A stretch of DNA of 12,920 bases. It comes from Bacillus sp. JCM 19058 (GTDB lineage Bacteria > Bacillota > Bacilli > Bacillales_H > Bacillaceae_D). Under the pieces are notes generated by a model. It searched no databases. It saw only the letters and a list, made by a program, of their open reading frames with translations, and had not been told where the DNA came from. Every line of letters starts with the position of its first letter. The first letter of the stretch is position 1. Position numbers and translations under genes: made by a program. Shown here one piece after another: positions 8,062 to 12,920 of this stretch. The stretch spans positions 1 to 12,920 of the forward strand of contig BAXO01000123.1 of assembly GCA_001310555.1 (NCBI GenBank), given 5' to 3'.

Positions 8062-9346
8062 TTAGCTTTTGACCTCCTCGACCTCTTCCTCTGTCATCTG
8101 TTCTCGCCAGATTTTGGCGCCAAGCCCAAGCAGTTTTTCCTCAAGGCTTTCATAGCCGCGTTCTACATGCTCAAGTCCTGAGAGCTCTGTCACACCTTCT
8201 GCCATTAACCCGGCAACAATTAGCGCTGCACCGGCCCGGAGATCACTGGCCCGAACCTTTGCACCTTGAAGTACCGTTTTTCCGTTGATAATCGCTGAGC
8301 GGCCCTCAACCTTTACGTTTGCTCCCATTCGCCTCAGTTCGTCTATATGCTTAAAGCGGGCGTTATAAATCGTGTCTGTGACAATACTAGTCCCGTTCGC
8401 CTGTGTTAAGAGACTTGTAAAGGGCTGTTGCAAATCCGTCGGAAAGCCAGGATAAACTAATGTTTTAATGTCAACGCCACTTTTGCCCTCTGAGTTATCA
8501 ATAAGAATTTGATCATCATCGACCTCGACGGTTATCCCCATTTCACGCAGCTTAGCCGTCAATGATTCGAGATGCAGAGGAATGATGTTGTCCACCAAGA
8601 CCTTCTTTCCAATCGACGCAGCAAGAATCATGTATGTACCAGCTTCAATTCGATCAGGAATTATCGAGTGACGGCAGCCCCTCAGGCTCTCCACCCCATC
8701 AATTCGTATAACGTTCGTTCCAGCCCCTTTAATTCGGGCACCCATACTTGTCAAAAGTGTTGCCACATCAATAATTTCCGGCTCTTTTGCTGCATTTTCG
8801 ATAATGGTTTGCCCTTTGGCGCGGACGGCAGCAAGCATTATATTAATCGTCGCTCCAACGCTAACCACATCTAAATATATTTTTGCCCCGCGCAGCTCAT
8901 CGGCTCTAAGATAGATGGCCCCTTGCTCATTCGTTACTTGGGCACCTAACGCCTCGAAACCTTTTATATGCTGATCAATAGGACGAGGTCCGAGATTACA
9001 GCCTCCAGGAAGGCCGACGACTGCCTTTTTAAACTTGCCGAGCATTGCGCCCATCAGATAATAGGAAGCACGCAGCATTTTGACGCGACCGTTTGGTAAA
9101 GGCATCGCAAACATCGTTTCCGGATTGATTCGAATTTCGTCATTGACTAATTCAACTTGACCACCGATTTCCTCTAGCAGCTCTGCCAAAAGGGTAACAT
9201 CAGAAATGGCTGGCAGGTTGTCAATTGTTACTGTCGAATCTGCAAGAATCGCAGCTGGAATTAAGGCTACTGCGCTATTTTTTTGCACCACTGATCTGAA
9301 CTGTCCCTTCTAGAAAATGACCGCCTTCTATCATTAACTTGTCCAT
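8062..9346 (-). CDS. murA: UDP-GlcNAc enolpyruvyl transferase, second paralog (one frameshift)
   Basis: MurA adds enolpyruvate from PEP to UDP-N-acetylglucosamine, the first committed step of peptidoglycan synthesis. Its location next to tal and fba marks it as the second Firmicute paralog (MurZ/MurAB). The start is ATG 9344-9346 after GAAGGGATG, giving [20 protein letters not shown]. Substrate-binding K22-N23 lie in GAKNSAVAL, and the catalytic, fosfomycin-targeted cysteine is C116 in [11 protein letters not shown]. Further marks are [20 protein letters not shown] and [15 protein letters not shown] run of seven T on the plus strand (9268-9274) breaks the frame right at K22-N23; six gives 427 residues, normal length. 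The C-terminal tail is acidic ([10 protein letters not shown]). Confidence 0.96.
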
Positions 9347-9378
9347 ATTCGCATCCCTTCTATCCTTGCTAGCAATGA

Positions 9379-9395
9379 ACGAACCTACCGTTCGT
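9379..9395. repeat. Inverted repeat in the murA leader
   Basis: Perfect 6-base arms ACGAAC and GTTCGT separated by five bases. It lies 15-30 bases downstream of the murA -10 box, inside the leader. It could be an operator for a dimeric (for example TetR-like) repressor or an RNA hairpin. The LexA box of Bacillus (CGAAC-4-GTTCG) is similar, but the spacing here is five. Confidence 0.5.
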
Positions 9396-9409
9396 CATAT
9401 TCTCTTTCC

Positions 9410-9415
9410 ATTATA
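9410..9415 (-). promoter_or_regulatory. Candidate -10 box of murA promoter
   Basis: A perfect TATAAT on the minus strand, 64 bases before the murA start, in the 184-base gap after tal. I see no good -35 at 16-18 bases, so strength or dependence on an activator is uncertain. Confidence 0.5.
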
Positions 9416-9530
9416 ACCAGTTGTAAGCGAAAGTAACGAATAATTGCTATTTATGTCGTTTTCTCTGACCGCAAATGCCGCTGCAAAGCGGCGACACGGA
9501 TGGATAAGCTACTGGTCAAAAGGATATTGT

Positions 9531-10169
9531 TTAACGATTATTCCAATCGGCGAGAAATTTTTCAATTCCTTGATCGGTTAACGGATGTTTGGCTAATTGT
9601 TGAATCACTTGAAAAGGTAATGTCGCAATGTGAGCCCCTCTTAGCGCAGCTCCGTTACATGTACAGGGTGTCGAATAGAGGCAGCAATAATTTCAGAGGT
9701 TAAGTCATGAGTCGTAAATATTTCGTAAATTTGAGAAATCAGATCAAGACCATCGTGACCGATGTCATCAAGTCTGCCGAGAAACGGGGAAACATAAGTC
9801 GCTCCGGCACGGGCAGCGAGTAAGGCTTGGACAGCTGAAAATATGAGCGTAACATTCGTTTTAATTCCTAGTTCCGAAAACGCATGAACGGCCTTTAAGC
9901 CTTCTGTTGTCATCGGAACCTTTACAGTAATGTTAGAGGCAATGGATGCCAATTCCTTCCCCTCATTAATCATACCTTCCGCATGAAGGGAAATAACTTC
10001 AGCACTCACTGAACCAGGTACAATTTCAGTGATCTCCCGAATTCTTTCATGGAAATCGGCACCTTCCTTCGCAACCAATGAAGGGTTCGTCGTAACTCCG
10101 GCAAGTATTCCTAGCGAATTAGCTTCTTTAATTTCTTCTAGATTAGCAGTATCAATAAAAAAATTTCAT
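9531..10169 (-). CDS. Transaldolase-like protein, Fsa/TalC family (two frameshifts)
   Basis: Member of the small transaldolase / fructose-6-phosphate aldolase family (YwjH in B. subtilis), a Schiff-base aldolase acting on sugar phosphates. ATG 10167-10169 follows a strong AGAGGAGGAATT site and gives [17 protein letters not shown]. Then come [13 protein letters not shown], the active lysine K83 in [46 protein letters not shown], and IIAASIRHP. The frame breaks twice: seven A on the plus strand (10157-10163) just after the start, and a missing base near 9650, where TELR should read [18 protein letters not shown]. Correcting both gives 212 residues, identical in length to YwjH, ending FLADWNNR. 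It follows fba and precedes murA as in Bacillus. Confidence 0.95.
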
Positions 10170-10289
10170 AATGAATTCCTCCTCTTGTTAACGTTCTAAT
10201 CCTGTAAAAATTAACTTTCTTCGCTTTAATCTGAAAACTCAGTCGAAAAACTCGTTGCCCAACTACTTCAATACCGCCGAGAAAATATA

Positions 10290-10327
10290 CAAAAGGCCGT
10301 TGGAAGTAGCTCAGACTACTTCCAACG
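10290..10327 (-). terminator. Terminator hairpin after fba
   Basis: Perfect 12-base stem (CGTTGGAAGTAG / CTACTTCCAACG) with a six-base loop, starting 10 bases after the fba stop. On the minus strand it is followed by GCCTTTTG, so the U-tract is short and displaced; termination may be partial, allowing some readthrough into tal. In the 120 bases between it and tal I see no clear promoter. Confidence 0.75.
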
Positions 10328-10336
10328 ACAAAATAT

Positions 10337-11199
10337 TTATGCTTTACGTGAAGAGCCAAACTCCCTCATTTTACCGATAACCGTTTCTTTAATAGCTTCT
10401 CTAGCCGGTCCGAGATACTTTCGTGGGTCATACATATCTTGGTCGTCTGCTAATACAGAACGCACAGCTTTTGCTGATGAAATCTGGTTTTCGGTATTTA
10501 CGTTAATTTTTGCATGGCCGAATTGTATCGCTTTTTGAATGTCTTTCGTCGGAATCCCAGTTCCACCATGGAGCACTAAAGGAATACCTACGAGATCATC
10601 GATTTCTTTCATACGATCAAAACCGAGATTTGGTTCACCTTTATAAGGACCGTGGACGGATCCAAGAGCGGGTGCAAAACAGTCCACTCCCGTTGCTTCT
10701 ACCAGCTCTTTGCATTCAGCTGGAATCGCGTAGGCAGCCTCCGCATCGTCCACTACCAAGTCATCTTCTTGTCCACCGATACGGCCAAGCTCTGCTTCAA
10801 CAGAAACTCCTAACGTATGGGCGGCAGATACAACCCGCTTGGTCAGTTCAATGTTTTCTGCCAATGGATGATGAGAGCCATCAATCATAACAGACGTAAA
10901 CCCAGCATGAATCGCTTCTACACATTTCTCGAAGCTTGAGCCGTGATCAAGGTGAATCGCCACAGGCACTGTAATCGAGTAATCTTCCATTAAGCCACTA
11001 ACGATGTTGACGACCGTTTTGAACCCTCCCATATAACGAGCAGCCCCTTCAGAAACACCGAGAATAACCGGAGATTGCTCCTCCTCAGCTGCCTGAAGAA
11101 TTGCTTGAGTAACTCAAGGTTGTTCAGGTTAAACTGCCCTACAGCATAGCTTTCTGCTTTTGCTTTATTAAGCATATCCTTCATTGATACTAAAGGCAT
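10337..11199 (-). CDS. fba: Fructose-bisphosphate aldolase class II (one frameshift)
   Basis: Zinc-dependent aldolase cleaving fructose-1,6-bisphosphate to dihydroxyacetone phosphate and glyceraldehyde-3-phosphate. ATG 11197-11199 is preceded by AAAGGAGGAAGG, an excellent site, and gives [24 protein letters not shown]. The catalytic Asp and first zinc His are in HLDHGSSFE (D85, H86); other zinc ligands are H183 ([10 protein letters not shown]) and H211 (LHGGTGIP). The C-terminus reads [20 protein letters not shown]. One base is missing near 11104: AAGCAATTC should be AAGGCAATTC, turning LELLKQFF into [17 protein letters not shown]. The restored protein is 287 residues, normal for the family. 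Glycolytic and probably essential, so the break is likely an error. A long leader precedes it. Confidence 0.96.
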
Positions 11200-11261
11200 T
11201 GACCTTCCTCCTTTGACGTGTAAGCATTGACTGAGCATCCTCTAACCGAGCTTATCATTTA

Positions 11262-11282
11262 GCAAGATTCCCGCAATCTTGC
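11262..11282. repeat. Inverted repeat in the fba leader
   Basis: Perfect 8-base arms GCAAGATT and AATCTTGC with a five-base loop, inside the ~148-base untranslated leader of fba. No U-tract follows, so it is not a simple terminator. A second pair, CTGAGCA (11231-11237) and TGCTCAG (11334-11340), could enclose it, giving a structured leader. Confidence 0.5.
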
Positions 11283-11353
11283 CTTTAAATCAAATGGCGT
11301 TTATGTAAAACATGCCTTCGAAAAAGTTAGTCTTGCTCAGACTGAACGTGTCC

Positions 11354-11362
11354 ATTATAGCA
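11354..11362 (-). promoter_or_regulatory. Extended -10 promoter of fba
   Basis: The minus strand reads TGCTATAAT, a perfect TG-extended -10. The -35 region (around CTTTACC) is weak, which extended -10 promoters tolerate. Transcription should start near 11347. Confidence 0.6.
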
Positions 11363-11415
11363 TACTCTGTCTTGGTAAAGTTCTATTCAGAAGGAGAAAA
11401 GTGAAGATTTTGCAA

Positions 11416-11430
11416 AGCAAACGCTTTCCT
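11416..11430 (-). promoter_or_regulatory. Possible catabolite-responsive element (cre)
   Basis: The minus strand reads AGGAAAGCGTTTGCT, matching the CcpA cre consensus WTGNAANCGNWNNCW at all fixed positions but one (G for T at the second). It lies about 75 bases upstream of the expected fba start, a position where cre sites tend to activate rather than block. This is inference from a degenerate motif. Confidence 0.35.
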
Positions 11431-11469
11431 AGCAGTGTGGATTTAAGAATGTTTTTGGAGGAATCCCTG

Positions 11470-11498
11470 AAAAAGCCTCCTATACGTCGCTATGAGCT
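11470..11498 (-). terminator. Possible terminator after spo0F
   Basis: About 15 bases after the spo0F stop the minus strand has an imperfect hairpin (AGCTCATA ... TATAGGAGGCT, with bulges) followed by TTTTTC. The placement is right but the stem is poor. Confidence 0.35.
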
Positions 11499-11512
11499 TT
11501 CTTAACGGAAGC

Positions 11513-11878
11513 TTACTTTGATCGAATATTCTCTTTAATTACATTACGGACATCATCAATATCAAAGGGCTTTGAAAAATGGGTAATCGCTCCGAGTTCC
11601 ATTGCCTGATTAATCAAGTTTAACTCACCATAGGCAGTCATCATAATGACACCTATTTCCGGATCATCTTCTTTGATTCTTCTTAAGATTTCTAATCCAT
11701 CCATACCCGGGATTTTCATATCTAGCAGGACGAGCTCCGGGGTTTCTTTATCAACAATTTTAAGAGCCTCTGCGCCATTGGCAGCTTGAAATATATGATA
11801 GCCGTCTTTTAGCAGTATTTCATAAAGTAATGCGCGTATACCATATTGATCGTCTACAACTAGTATTTTTGGTTGCAC
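11513..11878 (-). CDS. spo0F: Spo0F, sporulation phosphorelay response regulator
   Basis: Single-domain response regulator that takes phosphate from sporulation kinases and passes it to Spo0B and on to Spo0A. The start GTG (11878-11876) lies eight bases after GAGGAG; an earlier in-frame GTG overlaps that site. It begins MQPKILVVDDQYGIRALL, with acidic D9/D10, the phosphoacceptor D53 in LLDMKIPGMDG, T81 in IMMTAYGEL, and K103 in HFSKPFD. These correspond to D54, T82 and K104 of B. subtilis Spo0F with an offset of one. It is 121 residues, with no output domain, as expected, and its frame is intact. QYGIRALLYE and KPFDID are Spo0F-specific rather than generic receiver features. Confidence 0.95.
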   Translation of the reverse strand: MQPKILVVDDQYGIRALLYEILLKDGYHIFQAANGAEALKIVDKETPELVLLDMKIPGMDGLEILRRIKEDDPEIGVIMMTAYGELNLINQAMELGAITHFSKPFDIDDVRNVIKENIRSK

Positions 11879-11956
11879 TGCTATCACTCCTCATATCCTT
11901 GCATTAGGTCCCCAGTTTTACGAAAACCACTCAAAATAAATCGTTCTGCAATTGTA

Positions 11957-11985
11957 ACATTCTATGCAAAAGCTTAGATTCCTGC
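11957..11985 (-). promoter_or_regulatory. Sigma-H promoter of spo0F
   Basis: The minus strand reads GCAGGAATC (11985-11977), 11 bases, then ATAGAATGT (11965-11957), against the sigma-H consensus RnAGGAwWW and RnnGAATww; only one position in each box differs. spo0F is sigma-H dependent in B. subtilis. The start would be near 11950, about 70 bases before the gene. I found no clear Spo0A box (TGTCGAA) nearby. The remaining spo0F-ywjG gap holds no supported gene. Confidence 0.65.
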
Positions 11986-12183
11986 TTAATCCTAGCAAAG
12001 TGTGAAACCAGATAGGCTTTGGAATCCTTCAAAGCGAAACTTCTAACGTGAATGCTAGCCCTTCTGATCATTAGTTGAAACGAGCTGACAGCTTTGCTTT
12101 TCGTTCCCCGATTAATTTTAGGAGAGAAGCGGATTAAATCCATACGAACGTGCATAATATATCAGTTATCGCAAACCGTTTTA

Positions 12184-12192
12184 TGCTATAAT
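12184..12192 (+). promoter_or_regulatory. Extended -10 promoter of the DUF2529 gene
   Basis: TGCTATAAT, a perfect extended -10, 35 bases before the start codon; the -35 region is weak. It is divergent from the spo0F promoter. Confidence 0.55.
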
Positions 12193-12226
12193 GCTTCATA
12201 ATTAAATTGACTGAAGGAGTACTCAC

Positions 12227-12755
12227 ATGCTGCAAATATTCAAAACACAAGTCACTGGACGGCTACAAGCGATCAATGAGCGTCAAGCTGAGGCGATCGA
12301 GGACGGGGCTCGTTTGCTTGCTCAGGCCGCTTTCACCGGCGGAAACATTTATATAGGCGGCTTCGGTGAGATGGAGGTAATGACCATCGAAGCGTTCCGA
12401 GGAGGCGATCAATGGAACATTCCATTTCATGTATTGCCGCCCATCGATCAGATTCAGACCGTTACTCCTCAGGATCGCGTCATTCTTGCTTCACGGTTTT
12501 CGCACGACGAAGAAGCTTGTACAGCCGCTCGAGCTCTGACAGCACAAGCTATTCCTTTCCTATCATTAACTACTGTACGTGAAGAAAGTGACGAACTGGC
12601 AGCGCTTGCTGAAGTCGCAATCGATCTAAAGGTTAAAACAGGCCTTATTCCTCAGGATGATGGGAGCAGAATTGGATATCCTGCCTCACTGGTCGCACTT
12701 TACAGCTTTTTTTTGCTTAGCCTTGACGTTAACTGAGTTTTTGGAGGAATACTGA
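12227..12755 (+). CDS. ywjG: DUF2529 protein, YwjG-like (one frameshift)
   Basis: Conserved Bacillus protein of unknown function, usually located between spo0F and pyrG. ATG 12227 follows GAAGGAGT. The N-terminus LQIFKTQVTGRLQ and AIEDGARLLAQA match YwjG closely, followed by a Rossmann-like segment (GGNIYIGGFGEMEV), DRVILASRFSHDEE, and LIPQDDGSRIGYPASLVALY. The fold suggests an SIS-like sugar-phosphate-binding domain, but no activity can be read from it. A run of eight T (12707-12714) breaks the frame near the end; with seven it reads SFFCLALTLTEFLEEY and stops at 12753-12755, giving 175 residues, the expected length. As written it would end at 12736 with a wrong tail. Confidence 0.88.
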
Positions 12756-12802
12756 AAAGGTTCATTTCGTTAAACGCCACTTCAAACCGTAAAGAAAATG
12801 GC

Positions 12803-12825
12803 TTTTTAGGAACAATTCCTAAAAA
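12803..12825. repeat. Perfect inverted repeat downstream of ywjG
   Basis: Ten-base arms TTTTTAGGAA and TTCCTAAAAA with a three-base centre. It could be an operator or a weak hairpin; a terminator is unlikely, because the plus strand continues with TTCATT and the stem is AT-rich at its base. Confidence 0.6.
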
Positions 12826-12860
12826 TTCATTTAAAAACTGAAGAGTAGTATATTTGTTTC

Positions 12861-12915
12861 AGCCAGTTGGAGTTGAAGAGGTATTCGTCCTCCAACTCCA
12901 ACCGGCTCATTTTTT
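12861..12915 (+). terminator. Strong terminator or pyrG attenuator
   Basis: Arms AGCCAGTTGGAGTTG and CAACTCCAACCGGCT pair with one mismatch. An inner GAGG/CCTC pair extends the stem, and six T follow after CA. It ends the ywjG transcript or, since pyrG normally comes next, acts as its leader attenuator. Confidence 0.85.
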
Positions 12916-12920
12916 AGATT

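Noticed and set aside
9477..9492. GCCGC/GCGGC hairpin after the transaldolase gene
   Set aside because: Only five pairs and no T-run on either side, so I do not call it a terminator.
10138..10359. 73-codon minus-strand open frame spanning the fba-tal gap
   Set aside because: It runs through the fba stop region, the terminator hairpin and the tal ribosome site in a wrong frame; a shadow.
11931..12155. 74-codon minus-strand open frame upstream of spo0F
   Set aside because: It covers the sigma-H promoter of spo0F, lacks a ribosome site and resembles no family.
11451..12750. GTTTTTGGAGGAAT occurs at 11451-11464 and again at 12737-12750, each followed shortly by CTGAAAA
   Set aside because: The second copy is the coding end of ywjG (EFLEEY). 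Similarity does not extend upstream, so a duplication is not supported; chance is likely.
1..12920. CRISPR arrays, tRNA or rRNA genes, complete insertion sequences, phage genes
   Set aside because: No regularly spaced repeats, cloverleaf genes, terminal inverted repeats with a transposase, or phage proteins were seen.

Overview
The window is a chromosomal block from an endospore-forming, low-GC Gram-positive bacterium, most likely Bacillaceae (Bacillus in the broad sense). It carries spo0F and spoIIR, and its gene order matches the conserved Bacillus spo0F-fba-tal-murA(murZ)-glpX-rho-rpmE-tdk-prfA-prmC-spoIIR block, read right to left on the minus strand. The sequence alone does not identify the species.

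Layout from high to low coordinates. At the right edge a DUF2529 gene (ywjG-like, plus strand) is divergent from spo0F (minus). It is followed by a perfect palindrome and a strong terminator or attenuator hairpin near the window edge, where pyrG would be expected. Then come the minus-strand genes fba (class II aldolase), a transaldolase-like gene (fsa/tal family), and the second MurA paralog. Next is a 309-base stretch I cannot identify, then only the last 55 codons of glpX with its own terminator, a 450-base leader or spacer, rho, zinc-free ribosomal protein L31 (type B), and thymidine kinase. A small lipoprotein gene (minus) and a plus-strand CoA-disulfide-reductase-like gene lie between tdk and prfA. 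The block ends with prfA, prmC and spoIIR.

The genes link central carbon metabolism (fba, tal, glpX), envelope synthesis (murA), transcription and translation (rho, L31, RF1 and its methyltransferase), nucleotide salvage (tdk) and the sporulation switch (spo0F in the phosphorelay, spoIIR in forespore-to-mother-cell sigma-E activation).

The most striking property is that nine of the thirteen genes do not read through as written. I located twelve single-base frame breaks: nine apparent one-base insertions and three apparent one-base deletions. Eight of the insertions lie in A/T runs of 7 or 8. Undoing each one gives a protein of normal family length and conserved sequence. Since prfA, rho, fba and murA-type genes are core genes, sequencing or assembly error is the simplest explanation, and I annotate these as complete genes with frameshifts. 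The loss of the first ~80% of glpX is different: it is a real deletion or rearrangement, or a misassembly. I found no convincing previously undescribed system. The best leads are the glpX junction with its unidentified coding-like stretch, the structured fba leader, and several palindromes in leaders.
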